From assembly GCF_029633865.1 (NCBI RefSeq), contig NC_079214.1, forward strand, positions 26,944,224 to 27,008,223: a stretch of DNA of 64,000 bases, written 5' to 3'. The notes beneath the pieces were generated by a model. The model saw only the letters and a list, made by a program, of their open reading frames with translations, had not been told where the DNA came from and did no database searches. Below, in pieces: positions 10,353 to 20,785 of this stretch; position 1 is the first letter of the stretch; each line of letters starts with the position of its first letter. Origin of the DNA: Lampris incognitus. Lineage: Eukaryota > Chordata > Actinopteri > Lampriformes > Lampridae. The translations under genes and the position numbers were made by a program.

Positions 10353-11805
10353 TGTAACCCTGTGGTTAAATTATAGGCCTTAGATATATTATATTGCACT
10401 ATTAGATAAGAGTTTGGCCTATGTTTGTTATTTTGTATACCTTTTGAATATGAATATATATTGTTGATATTGTTCTGCAAAACAGTTGTTTACCAATGTG
10501 AAATGCATTTGCTTTAGTGTTGAAACTTACCATTGTTGTGATTGGTTGGCTGTGGAGAGAATACCTTACCTTGAATGTGATTGGTTGAGAGGGCAGCGGA
10601 AAACGTCAGCACGAGCAGACTGGACGGGGAGAAAGAGGTCTCTCGTCCCTTGGGTGAGCAACGGAGCAGTTTGATGTCGAGTTGTTATATGCTATTTTGC
10701 GGTGAGAGAAATGAAATTGAAGTTTAGTGAACAGTGATGTGTGCGGGTGTCTGACAGAGACCCATCCCGGGAACTGTTTGTGTGGATTTGGGAGACAAAC
10801 TGACTACTCGTCAGTCCCATATGTGAACCCAGCGACGTTACAGAGCGAGCGAGCCAGTCGGTGTTCGTTGTTAGCACAGCAAGACGGGCGAATGGACTGG
10901 ATGCGGCGAGGGGCTCTCCCCACAGTGAGTCGGGCCGTCTTCTAGTTTAGCGAAGTAACGTTATCAGTTACAGTGTAGTGGTGGGTTCATGCGACCATCG
11001 AGGAACGCAGAAGGAGTCGTCTGTTGCCGTGTTGTGCTGCCGAGGCGAGCGCATGGTTTGACCGTGAGATGGGGCTAACGGCTAACTAGCCAGTTAGCTA
11101 GGATGGCTGCCGGCCTGACGTTCGCTGCTGCACTGAGACGAAGAGGAGCATTCATTGTGAGTACAAGCCGGATGTGCGGGCTTCCAAGGGGAGCAAAGAG
11201 GGCTGTTTAGGGTCCCAACGTACCCGATAAAGAAACAGTCCTGCAACTGGGGGTTGACTTTCTTTTATTTTATTGCCGGCTTAGTTATAGGGTTATTGAG
11301 CTGTATGCTAATGTGTTAGTCTGATTAATTTGTGTATATCTGAATGCAGATGCTTGTTAGCCATTGAGGCTTATCCCTTTCATTCATTCTAATAATTATT
11401 ACTCATAATACATTTGTATATATAATTCTATGTACCTGTGTGAGTGTGGATTATTCATGTGTGTTTATTCCTGTGGTGTCTAGGCTATGGTAAGTGACAT
11501 GTTGAGACAACCTTAAAGGGCTAGTCCACCATTTTAATATGTTACTCGGTGACACATTGCGGTGTCTAGACCATGTTAGATTGCCTTAAAGGGGTCATAT
11601 GCCATATTTGAGCGCCTTAAAGGGGTAGTCAACCTTTTTAGTTGGAGTTACCAGATGACACTGTAAGACATTTAGAGCCTTTAGAACATACTTTAAACAC
11701 ATAAGAAGCGAAGTTAACATACTTCAATAGTTTATTGGATACCGAGTTGTATAGAGAACTCAGGAGCATTGTCCTTGACAGTTAAAAGGGATAGATAGCG
11801 CTACA
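10353..11805 (+). mobile_element. Solo-LTR-like insertion (1453 bp) inside the Gypsy-B1 5' LTR
   Basis: The Gypsy-B LTR is interrupted after TTTCTAAA at 10352 and resumes with TAAATACAATA at 11806. The inserted DNA starts TGTAACCCTG and ends AGCGCTACA, with a 4-bp target duplication TAAA on both sides. It has no long open frame. The TG..CA ends, short duplication and lack of coding are those of a solo LTR. Orientation is inferred from its start resembling the solo LTRs at 54290 and 62851 read on their minus strand. Confidence 0.7.
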
Positions 11806-11828
11806 TAAATACAATATTGGCGACGAGG

Positions 11829-14800
11829 ATGGCTGATATCTCTCTCCCACCACCTGCCCCCTTCCTGGCATTACCTGGCGAGCCTCCGGTACCATGGACT
11901 CGCTGGCTATATAGTTTTGAAAATTACATCATCGCCTCAGGGCTTGACGACGTGAGCCAGGCTAGGAAGATGGCTCTGTTGCTACACTGCTTGGGAGCAG
12001 AGGGCCATCGTGTGCTCGGGACTCTGGGGAACGTCACAAACTTTGATGAAGCTGTGGGACTTATGAGCACCCATTTCGCTGCTCCACAGAGTGCCCTCCT
12101 TCGGCGATTTATATTCCGTCAGTGACACCAACTGCCTGGTGAGTCTGTGCAGCAGTATGTAGCTAATTTGCGAGGGTTAGCTAGCTCATGCAAGTTTGGC
12201 GCGCTTCAGGATGAGATGGTTCGCGACCAGCTAATCGAACACACCAACAATGCAAAGGTGCGTGAGACTCTCCTGCTGGAAAAAGACGATCTGCTGCTGT
12301 CCAGAGCATTTACCATCGCACTACAGGTTGAGGGAGCAGCTGAGTGTGCTGCTATGCTAAATACACAGCAAGTGGCCACCTCCAGTCAAGCTGCCAACGA
12401 CTCCTCCCTCTACTCACGGCTGCCCCTCGGGACGCAACCCAGCCAGAGCGAGGTGGGCGCCGACTCCACTGGGGACGTCTTGCAACTGCAACGACGGCGT
12501 TCTCGGCCCCGCCCTCAACAATCCTGTGGTAACTGTGGATCTCGGTCTCATGTTTCAAGGGCTCAGAACTGCCCTGCCCGTGGCCAGACATGCCGTAGCT
12601 GCGGTAAGCAAAATCACTTTGCCAACGTCTGTCGATCTTTCCCGGCTGGGTCAGAGGGCCACACCCCCCAGTCTTCAACCGCCGTCATTCACAAGGTGAG
12701 CTCTGGGCCAGTGTCATTCAAATCATGCACAGTCAACATTAATGATGTGTGCATCCCCCTGCTGTTGGACACCGGTGCAGGTGTGTCTCTCCTGAATGTT
12801 GATACCTACAGTCAATTTTTCGGTTCACTGCCACTGTCCGCACCCTCAGCTGTCCTCTGTGGGTATGGTGACTCCAAAATCGATCTGGTTGGCTCTCTCC
12901 AAGTGACTGTCCGCTATGGAACCAAGCTGGTGCCCAATGCAGTTTTAGTATCCACTGCCCATCTCAGAAGAACTCACTGCTCAGTTCTATGGCTCTGAGG
13001 TGTTCTCCAAGCTTGACCTCAGACAGGGGTACTTACAGGTGCCCCTCCACCCCAGCAGCCGAAACCTCACAGCCTTTGTGACACATGCAGGAGTGTTTCG
13101 CTACACCAGGATGCCTTTCGGTCTCAGCTCCGCCCCTAGCTGCTTCCAGAAAATCATGGTCTCAGTGCGGGCTGGCATACTGGGCGTGGCCATTTATCTG
13201 GATGATATAGTGGTACACGGGCCCACCAGTGAAATCCACGACAAGCACCTCAACATGGTCTTCGCAGCCCTGTCCAAGCACAAGCTAACTCTCAATGCTG
13301 AGAAATGTGTCCTCTCTGTGCCAGCCATCGAGTTCGTGGGGTTCCGGCTGTCAGCGAGCGGTGTAACTCCACTACAATCCAACGTGGACGCCATTCAGGC
13401 CATCCCTGAGCCCAGCTCGGCCGCCCAGGTCGCCTTCTTCCTGGGTATGACAAGTTAATACCTGAGGTTTCTTCCCCAGTACTCTGCGACCACAGCCCCC
13501 CCACGCCAGCTGCTGCATAAGGACGAGCCATGGGTGTGGTCAAAGGCATGCAGTGACGCTGTGCATGATCTCAAGACTCAACTGACTTCACCACCAGTGT
13601 TGGCTCACTTCGACATCTCCAGCTCCACCTTTGTGACCTGTGATGCATCAGCCACAGCGATAGGGGCTGTGCTGTCTCAAACCCAGAACGTTGTGGAGAA
13701 GCCCATCGCCTTCGCCTCCCGTGCCCTCAATCTGACCGAGCAGCGGTACTCCGTGGGTGAGCGTGAGGCGTTAGCCTGTATCTGGGCTTGTGAAAGGTGG
13801 CGCCTCTACCTCTATGGCCGCTCCTTTACCCTCAGGACAGATCACCAGGCCCTAACAGCGCTGCTGTCCACATCTGGGATAGGCCACAAACTCCAGAGGT
13901 TGCACCGCTGGTCGGACCGCCTCCGCCAGTACAACTTCAGCCTGCAGTTCACCCCAGGCAGAGACAATGTTGTCGCCGACCTGCTCTCTCGCTCTGTCTC
14001 CACCCCAGCTCCACAGACGGACACTGACTGTGTGGAAAAGGACATTGTCCAAATGCTACACATACCCCTTCAGGCCACTGTCTCTCTGCAGGAGCTGAGG
14101 GCAGCCTCCGAACAGGACCCTGTCCTCTCCCAGCTCCGCACCTACATCCAGAACGGCTGGCCTCACAAGGTCCCAGAGGAGCTGGCTGCGTTCGCCCGAG
14201 TCACACAGGAGCTCTCCTGCTGGAACAACACCTGCGTGGCACGTGGCTTTTGCACAGTGGTCCCAGCTGCTCTCCGTGCACGTGTTTTGAATATGGCGCA
14301 TGAAGGCCACCTGGGCATTGTGAAACTGAAACAGCGCTGCCGAGACCTGGTGTGGTGGCCGGGGATAGACGGAGATATTGAGGCTCTGGTGAAGGACTGT
14401 TCTGCCTGCCTTGTGAGTGGCAAGACTGGCCACCAGGCTCCCCCACCCCTGCAACCTCTCGCCTGGCCCTCTCAGCCCTGGGAACACCTGCAGTTGGACA
14501 TTTGTGGTGAGATCCATGGAGTTCCCCACCACCAACGCTTCATGGTGGTCGCCTACGATCTACACTCAAAATGGCCTGAACTCACCACTTCCGGCACTGT
14601 GACCTCACAGATCATCATCGACTTCCTGGACTCTCTTTTCTCTCGCTGGGGCCTCCCAAAGACCATCACCACTGACAACGGCCCTCAGCTGGTCTCTGCT
14701 GAGTTCACTGCTTATCTCAAAAGCAAGGGCATCCGTCATATACGCACTGCGTACTACCACCCCCAGACCAATGGCGGCGCTGAACGCTTTCACCAGTCAC

Positions 14801-15465
14801 TGAAGAACGGCCTCAGAGCACACATGGCCCAAGGGTGCTCTTTCACGCAGGCCATCCGTCACACTCTGCTGCACTATCAGGCCACACAGCACTCGACCAC
14901 AGGCGTCTCCCCAGCCTCTCTCATGCTAGGCCGGGAACTGTGCATGCCCCTTGACAGGCTCCGCCCCCCCACACCCCAGGCACCTCCCTCTGGGGTCAGA
15001 GCCTCAGTCACTCGTCAGCAGACGCAGATGAAGCAACGGTTTGACCAGTCAAAACGAACCAGGGTGCCAGACATCAATGTGTCAGACTGGGTCAGGGTCC
15101 GCAGGCCCCACAGGGACAATAAAATGACTTCATACTGGTCCTCTCCTCTCCAAGTCACCCGTCAGCTGGGCCCAGCCACTTACCTCCTCAGCGATGGCAC
15201 TCGGTGGCACTCCAGTCGTCTACGGAAGGTGTCAGCTCCGCCACACACAGCTGGTGACACAACCTTAGCCATTCCCTCAGCATGGCGAGATGCCCCGGGG
15301 CTTCATGCAGCTCCTACACGGGCCCCAGACATTCCTGGGCCTCAGCTTCCCCTGCCTTCTCCCTCCCCACCTCGGCCTGCCCAGCCTCAGGCTGCCTCAC
15401 GACCTGTTCGCACACGTTTACGCCCTGGCCATCTAGAGGACTTTGTGTCAACCTTTCATGTTTGA
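11829..15465 (+). pseudogene. Gypsy-B1 gag-pol (inactivated)
   Basis: One gag-pol frame starts at 11829. A TGA at 12123-12125 breaks gag. Two zinc knuckles follow (CGNCGSRSHVSRAQNC and CRSCGKQNHFANVC), then a protease motif LLLDTGAGVSLL. Compared with Gypsy-B2, 401 bp (the equivalent of 50672-51072, protease end and RT start) are deleted, which shifts the frame near 12950. The RT core with YLDD follows in 13000-13458, which ends at a TAA where B2 has a Tyr codon. RNase H and integrase (HHCC region, TDNGPQLVS, ERFHQSLKNG) read on in 13534-15465. Confidence 0.88.
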
Positions 15466-15487
15466 AATCCTGCCGGGGGGGGGGGGA

Positions 15488-15686
15488 TGTTATGTCTGCA
15501 CACATCGACAGTGCTGCATTTGATTTGGTGCTGTTCTATTGTGCTGGGATCGATTGGTGATGCCTGCGGGCTCTGGGTTGTTTGATCGGGTCTGCCTGTG
15601 ATGCTGTGTCAGTCTAAATAAATAATGCAACGTAGCGGTTGTGTCGAGCGACAGCGCTGTGTCCTGACGTGATTTCTAAATACAAT
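15488..15686 (+). repeat. Gypsy-B1 3' LTR
   Basis: It repeats the 5' LTR (10160-10352 plus 11810-11816). It ends TAAATACAAT and then joins Gypsy-A pol sequence at TTTGGCACGCCC. Confidence 0.85.
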
Positions 15687-15689
15687 TTT

Positions 15690-16203
15690 GGCACGCCCCC
15701 AGGTACTGACCTTCCCAAGATACCCGGTTTCGAGTACCTGCGGGACCTCCAACAACGTCTGGCCGAGGCACATGAGTTTGCTCGGCAGCATCAGGAACAG
15801 GCAGGTGCAAAACAAAAGCGGGCATATGCCACTCGTTGTCAGGGCCGCTCCTTCACCCCAGGAGCAAAGGTGTGGGTCTTCAAGCCAACCCGGAAGAGAG
15901 GAGTCTCCCCCAAGCTCGCCAGCCAGTGGGTGGGGCCCTGTGAGGTGTTGGAGCAGCTTTCGGATGTTGTGTACTGGGTGAAACTGTCTGTCCGGGGGCG
16001 GGTGGTAGTTCTGCACCGGGACCGTTTGGCACCTTACCGCCTCTTGGCTGAAGAACCTGTAGATCAGTTTAGGCCACCCGGGACGGTCCCTCCTACACCC
16101 ACAGGCCCTACCAACCGGACAGACAGTGGGGAACAGGGACCCGTGCCCCCGCGGCGGCGGAGACGGCTTCCCCTTCGCTATAGGGACTTTGTTGTCGGCT
16201 GAG
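15690..16203 (+). pseudogene. Gypsy-A pol C-terminal remnant (integrase C-terminus)
   Basis: The frame ending TGA at 16201-16203 encodes the end of a Gypsy polyprotein. An alpha-helical segment (LRDLQQRLAEAHEFARQHQ) is followed by the integrase C-terminal fold typical of the group (FTPGAKVWVFKPT, KLASQWVGPCEVLE, VVLHRDRLAPYR) and a basic tail. Upstream pol is absent, so the product would be only a fragment. It belongs to Gypsy-A because it runs to that element's purine tract and 3' LTR. Confidence 0.8.
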
Positions 16204-16228
16204 GACAGCGACACGCTGGAGGGGGTAA

Positions 16229-16555
16229 TGTAGCGAAGTTGCTACCACGTCAGAATTGTGCCAATTGTCCTGGTTTACCCATCAGGCACTGCGTGCAGAT
16301 TGTCAGTTGTTATTAAATGTTTTGTAAGTGTTTTATGTGGTTTTATGTGTTTATGTGATTACTATTTGTTGTGGTGTAATTGCAGTTGTCATTCTGTTGT
16401 GTTGTGTAACCTTGTAACTGAAACCCTGAACAACTTTGTTGTTCGAGTTGATGACACCCATGTATTGTGTCACATTTCGGTAAGTTCTTGTTTCTGTGCG
16501 AGTTCAATAAAGGGGCTGCAAAGTTACCTTTGTCGTTGCTTCTATGTTCGCCACA
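16229..16555 (+). repeat. Gypsy-A 3' LTR
   Basis: This 327-bp partner of 8839-9165 has the same length and the same termini. Downstream, the split LINE resumes at 16556. Confidence 0.9.
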
Positions 16556-17196
16556 ATATCTTATAATTTTATTAAGTCATATGTCATAGTTAATTGTATC
16601 AAACGTTTTTTCTAAACTATGTATACTCCCACTGCATAGTTCTTGTTATCAATACAGCTTGTTATTTCTTCTATTAGCTCCATTAATGTCATAGATGTCG
16701 ATCTGTTTGATCGGAACCCATACTGACTCAAATACATTTTTTTCTCAATAAAATTATCCGACCTTGCAATATATTTTTTCCAAAATTTTATAGAACTGGG
16801 AAAGTACACAGTAAAAACCTGAGTGTTAATTTGACTCTGGGAGTGTACAAATGGATCCTTTTGGGTCCATTTGTATACTCTCAGAGTCAAATTAACACTC
16901 AGGAAGTTAAATTTACACTCAGGATTTTACTGTGTAAGGACACAGGCCTGTAACTGGTAAAGTGATGTCTTTCCCCAGCTTTATATAGTGGGATAACTTT
17001 AGCGATTTTCATATTACATGGAAATGTATCCGTTTTGAAAGAAGTTGCAGATGTAAGTCAGTGGGTTTACAATACCATCCACGGCTTTCTGAACTACTCA
17101 TATCAATTCCACTCCAGTCAGCCGACGTTTGGTTCTTAGTCTTGTTAACAATATCAGTGCTTTCCTTTCCTTCTACAGCTCTCAGAAAGATTGAGC
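16556..17196 (-). mobile_element. LINE reverse transcriptase, 5' part (split LINE, segment 2)
   Basis: Minus-strand frames encode the front of a LINE reverse transcriptase: SSIKFWKKYIARSDNFIEKK, YLSQYGFRSNRSTSMTLMEL and a decayed segment leading into the palm domain. A palindromic MITE (16807-16935) interrupts it. Its downstream coding sense continues at 8838 on the other side of Gypsy-A. A SINE begins at 17197. Confidence 0.75.
16807..16935. mobile_element. Palindromic MITE in the split LINE
   Basis: The sequence runs from ACACAGTAAAAACCTGAGTG to GGATTTTACTGTGT. The inner part of the left half (CTGAGTGTTAATTTGACTCT) is nearly complementary to the right half (AGAGTCAAATTAACACTCAG) around a short centre TTTTGGG. 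It is non-coding. It breaks the LINE frame, so it is younger than the LINE. Confidence 0.7.
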
Positions 17197-17495
17197 TTTG
17201 GGGCATCCAGGTAGCGTAGCGGTCTATTCCGTTGCCTACCAACACGGGAATCGCCAGTTTGAATCCCCGTGTTACCTCTGGCTTGATGGTCTCTACAGAC
17301 ACAATTAGCCGTGTCTGTGGTTTGGAAGCCGGATGTGGGTATGTGTCCTGGTCACTGCACTAGCGCCTCCTCTGGTCGGTCGGTCGGGGTGCCTGTTCGC
17401 GGGGGACTGGGGGTAATAGCGTGATCGTCCCACGCGCTACGTCCCCCTGGCAAAACTCTTCACTGCCAGGTGAAAAGAAGCAGCTGACGACTAGG
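17197..17495 (+). mobile_element. tRNA-derived SINE, 3'-truncated
   Basis: The tRNA-like head has an A-box-like TAGCGTAGCGGTCTA and a B-box-like GTTTGAATCCC. The body reads CCTCTGGTCGGTCGG, CACGCGCTACGTCCCCCTGG and AGGTGAAAAGAAG. Other copies are at 25695-26066 (minus), 33464-38378 (plus, split) and 39845-40288 (minus). This copy stops near CTGACGACTAGGG. Confidence 0.8.
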
Positions 17496-17514
17496 GTTGC
17501 CAACCGTTCCTTAA

Positions 17515-17532
17515 AATAAGGAATCGTTCCTT

Positions 17533-17578
<46 letters not shown>
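17515..17578. repeat. Short perfect palindrome followed by (TG)n
   Basis: AATAAGGAA TCG TTCCTTATT at 17515-17535 is a perfect inverted repeat, followed by a (TG)n run to about 17578. Confidence 0.9.
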
Positions 17579-17951
17579 GAGGTCCAACTATAGCCATGGC
17601 ACATGATTGGGCACCACTTCTATAGTTGTCAGCAGGTTCAGGCTATCCAGGTTCGATTCCCGGCTATGGCGGATTCCCGGCTGCCCCCTGACTTTGCTAC
17701 ATTGGTGTCAGAAGTGGGAGGGTGGGACCATGAGGCCATCGGAAGCACGTGCACCCAGAGGCGTGAGCGAGCTGATATGCTGAAGCATGGGGATGCGCTT
17801 CCTGAGGAGGGGGGTAGTGTAACGACCACTGATGATTAGACTAGCTAGCCCTTGGCTAAAGGGTCTGACCCTTCAGCTGACTGGTTAGCACAGTCGCTCA
17901 CGTTCAGGACAACACGGGTTCGATTGATGGCTGCCCCCTGAATTAGCTACA
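17575..17951 (+). mobile_element. Miniature LTR retrotransposon (TRIM-like), subfamily 2, with tRNA-like LTRs
   Basis: The 3' LTR at 17818-17951 (134 bp) starts TGTAACGACC and ends AATTAGCTACA. The 5' LTR ends GACTTTGCTACA at 17701; its start is blurred by the (TG)n run. The internal part is only 116 bp: primer site TGGTGTCAGAAGTGGGA at 17703, then ATGAGGCCATCGGAAGC and GAGCTGATATGCTGAAGC, then the purine tract GAGGAGGGGGGTAG before the 3' LTR. Both LTRs contain a tRNA-like stretch. The 5' copy has a perfect B-box GGTTCGATTCC and the 3' copy GGGTTCGATT. There is no coding frame. The internal part is clearly related to 55407-55523. Confidence 0.72.
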
Positions 17952-18735
17952 TTGGAATATATTTTGAAGCTGTGATTTCTGTCGAAGGAAGTGGTACCAA
18001 CTGAGTGACAGAGGTTTCAAACTTTATTGAGCCACACATCACTGACGCAGTAGAGGGTGTTGGGACATCCCAGAGCAATGCCTCAGTAAAGGTACCTGTG
18101 ACACAGTCTGTACAAATTTAAACCTCTTGGGCAGGACATTACATATTAACCAAGAGAGGTAAATCCAAAAGATGTTGACAGCTCTACAATTTTCATTTCT
18201 TCATAAGCATCCAATCTATAGTGACCTTTAACTTGACAGATAAACAATTTAGGCAACAAATAACTCCCTGTGAAGTGTGATCCTTTGACTGATTACATTA
18301 AAATTAATAAAATTAAAGAATGGCAAGTTGGTTACAAATGGCCCAATTTCTTTACCACAGGATACCAGCGCTCACCCTCGGTTAAAGGGCAAAGAGGTCA
18401 AGCTATTCTGGAGGACCTGAGAACGCCTCTGCTCTTATGAACTGAGGGGAGGAAGTCGGACCTGGTTCGGTGTGCACTTTATTTTCCTTTTAATTTTTCT
18501 CTCTATGACACCGAGTTGATTTTTGGGTTTTACATTGCACTAAGATCTGTTTATTCTTGGTACATGACATGAGGATGTGTTTTTATTTTCTTATTTTTCT
18601 TTCTCGCATGTGTTTTTGATGTGTGTGTTTTTTCTTCTTTTCTTCTCTAATTGTTCACCATAGTTGAGTTTGTATTGTGCAGCACAACTTGCATTGAATT
18701 TGAACTACACAGTACAGTGGGAATTGAGTTTGAAA
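17952..18735. other. Unassigned intergenic DNA
   Basis: No gene or recognisable element is seen. T-rich runs lie near 18480-18640. Confidence 0.5.
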
Positions 18736-18739
18736 TGTA

Positions 18740-19090
18740 TAGTAGTGGTGGCAGCGCAGTGGCACAGTGGTTAGCACTGTCACTTCACAGCAAGGAGGTC
18801 CTGGGTCCAACCTTGGGGGTCATCCCAGGTCGTCCTCTGTGTGGAGTTTGCATGTTCTCCCTGTGTCTGTGTGGATTTCCTCCGGGTGCTCCAGTTTCCT
18901 CCCACAGTTCAAAAACATGTAGGTCAGGTGAATTGGCTGTACTAAATGTCCCTAGGTGTGAATGTATTGGCCCTGTGATGGACTGGCAGCCGGTCCAGGG
19001 TGTTTTCCCACCTGCCGCCCAGTGACTGCTGGGATAGGCTCCAGCATCCTGCGACCACAATTGGGATAAGCAGCTTGGGTAATGGATGGA
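18740..19090 (-). repeat. Dispersed teleost repeat (CCATCCATCCATTATCC family), reversed copy
   Basis: Read on the minus strand it follows the same block order as 7062-7411, from TCCATCCATCCATTACCC at 19090 to GTGGTTAGCACTGTC-type sequence near 18770. The open frames here come from the repeat. Confidence 0.8.
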
Positions 19091-19990
19091 TGGATGTATA
19101 GTAGCTGAATTAACTTAAGAGTAGGTGAGAAGGGGTAGGAAAAAATAAGTGTATACTTCCTCCTATTCCTTTTTGAACATGTAACACATAATCTGATGCA
19201 TACAGAGATTTGTTCACGAGTTTGATGTGTGGATTTGTTGATCACTTCAGGTTATTGGCAACGGTTCATCTGTATTTTATATCCTACTTATTTACGTGTT
19301 TTAAATAAATCATCATCATCATCACCTCCCTGTGGAGGTATACTGTGCACCCCCAGCTGAGAGAAGACCCCTATATCTGGAAGGAGACCCCCATATGTAT
19401 CTTTATAATGGCTTTAAACACCTTGGATTTTCCTGGGGAGACAAGAGGTGGTATGGGGACCCCTGAGTGCCATCTTCTCAAAAAGTAAAATCCAGCATCA
19501 GATCTAGATGTAAGTAGTAGCTGAGGAAAAGGATAGCCTGCATCTAGGCTGCTTCACTAGTATAGCCCATTTTAGCTCCCACAACCCTGACCAGTAAAAA
19601 CATTTTGAGTGTGAGTTCTCATCTTCATCAAAGTGAGTGTCATATTTTTGCCTATAGGGGGAAGTAAAATAGGTCTATAAACTATTCTGAAACAAGCCAA
19701 ACCCATACTGAGTTACTGTTTTTCCTGATATCACCATTACCTAGTGAATCAGGAAAAACACAAGTGCCCCATCTTCTCTTTGAAGCTCTGTTCAACCAGC
19801 TGACATGTCTCATCAAGCCCATCTCCCCTCCACTCTTCTTCTGTGATCTTAAAGAGTTTAGCAATGCCAGCAACCAAAGAAACACTACCAAGGTCGGTTA
19901 GTTTAATTGAAGTTTTTGATCACAAAGTTTGCTTTGGGATATGAAACATTCAAATTTGACATCCACACTAGTCTTATTCAAAACCTATTG
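19091..19990. other. Intergenic DNA, partly LINE-tail-like
   Basis: 19091-19325 resembles a LINE 3' end (CTTTTTGAACATGTAA, then TTTTAAATAAATCATCATCATC). The rest shows nothing recognisable. Confidence 0.4.
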
Positions 19991-19997
19991 AGACCCA

Positions 19998-20160
19998 GCA
20001 ATTCATTTTTGCCCACTGTAGTGGACACAGTGTTTTTGCTCATATCTCTCATACTATACATGCCACTGTATTCAGGCCTGTTTTCCCTTAAAGAGGACAA
20101 CTGTGCCTTTAAAATGACATCACACGGGGGACGGTTGTCCACTACAATGGACATGTTGTA
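19998..20160. repeat. Short element with imperfect inverted ends
   Basis: CCACTGTAGTGGAC near 20015 and GTCCACTACAATGG near 20138 are inverted copies with one mismatch. They flank about 110 bp of non-coding DNA, which could be a small MITE remnant. Confidence 0.4.
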
Positions 20161-20556
20161 AAATTTGAACAAAATAAAGTTTTAACATGTTTTTCTTTGC
20201 AATATGTGTTTTACCACCCCAACACTTCATTTATGTACAAAAAGTAGAAATTAAACAACATTATTTTTCCTGGGTCTTAAATAAAAACGGCAAAAAAAGG
20301 ACATGTTGAACAATATTGACTTGGATGTCATGTCATAAACTGCAATATAGTAGATACTCGAGCTTCCATTAGGGAGAGCTCAATTACCCTTATACCTGCT
20401 TTCATCAGCCACCGGCTACCAGACACAAAAAGCACAATTGCACTGCTTGGTATCTTCCTCATCATATTCTTCATATATTTTATAATTCCATTATAATTAT
20501 GTTATCCTCTTTCAATTGTTGTATTCTGTAAATTGTGTAAACACAACATCCATTAC

Positions 20557-20785
20557 ACGTTGTCCATCTTGGGAGAGAGATCCCTCCTCTGTTGCTCTCC
20601 CTGGGGTTTCTTCCTATTTTTTCTCCCTGTTAAAGTTTTTTTTTTTTTAGGGAGTTGTTCCTTATCTGATGCGAGGGTCTGAGGACAGGATGTTGTATTG
20701 CTGTAAAGCCCCTGAGGCAAATATGTAATTTGTGATATTGGGCTATACGAATAAAATTGACTTGACTTGACTTGACTTGATAATA
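20557..20785 (+). repeat. Dispersed fish LINE/SINE 3' end with (TGACT)n tail
   Basis: Segments GATCCCTCCTCTGTTGCTCT, TTAGGGAGTTGTTCCTTATC, CTGTAAAGCCCCTGAGGCAAA and TTTGTGATATTGGGCTATA are followed by AATAAAATTGACTTGACTTG. A reversed fragment of the same 3' end is at 6705-6783. Confidence 0.7.

Larger units (their letters stand above)
10160..15686 (+). mobile_element. Gypsy-B1 LTR retrotransposon nested in Gypsy-A
   Basis: The 5' LTR starts at 10160 (TGTTATGTCTGCACACATCG) and the 3' LTR spans 15488-15686. The primer site directly after the 5' LTR, TTGGCGACGAGGATGG at 11817, fits tRNA-Ser(GCT). A G-run just before 15488 is the purine tract. The 5' LTR is split by a 1453-bp insertion. The flanks CCCAC and TTTGG do not match, so no target duplication remains. 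This agrees with the loss of the Gypsy-A pol segment across this point. It is the same family as Gypsy-B2 at 49341. Confidence 0.88.
8839..16555 (+). mobile_element. Gypsy-A LTR retrotransposon (host of nested Gypsy-B1)
   Basis: It has two 327-bp LTRs (8839-9165 and 16229-16555) beginning TGTAGCGAAGTTGC and ending TTCG(T/C)CACA. The primer site at 9167-9184, TGGTGTCAGAAGTGGGAT, fits the 3' end of tRNA-Leu(CAA). A purine tract, GGAGGGGGTAA, abuts the 3' LTR. The flanks ATAC and ATAT look like a mutated 4-bp target duplication. It inserted into the LINE reverse transcriptase. The middle of its pol is missing: gag stops at 10159 and only the integrase C-terminal part resumes near 15690, with Gypsy-B1 in between. 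Confidence 0.88.
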
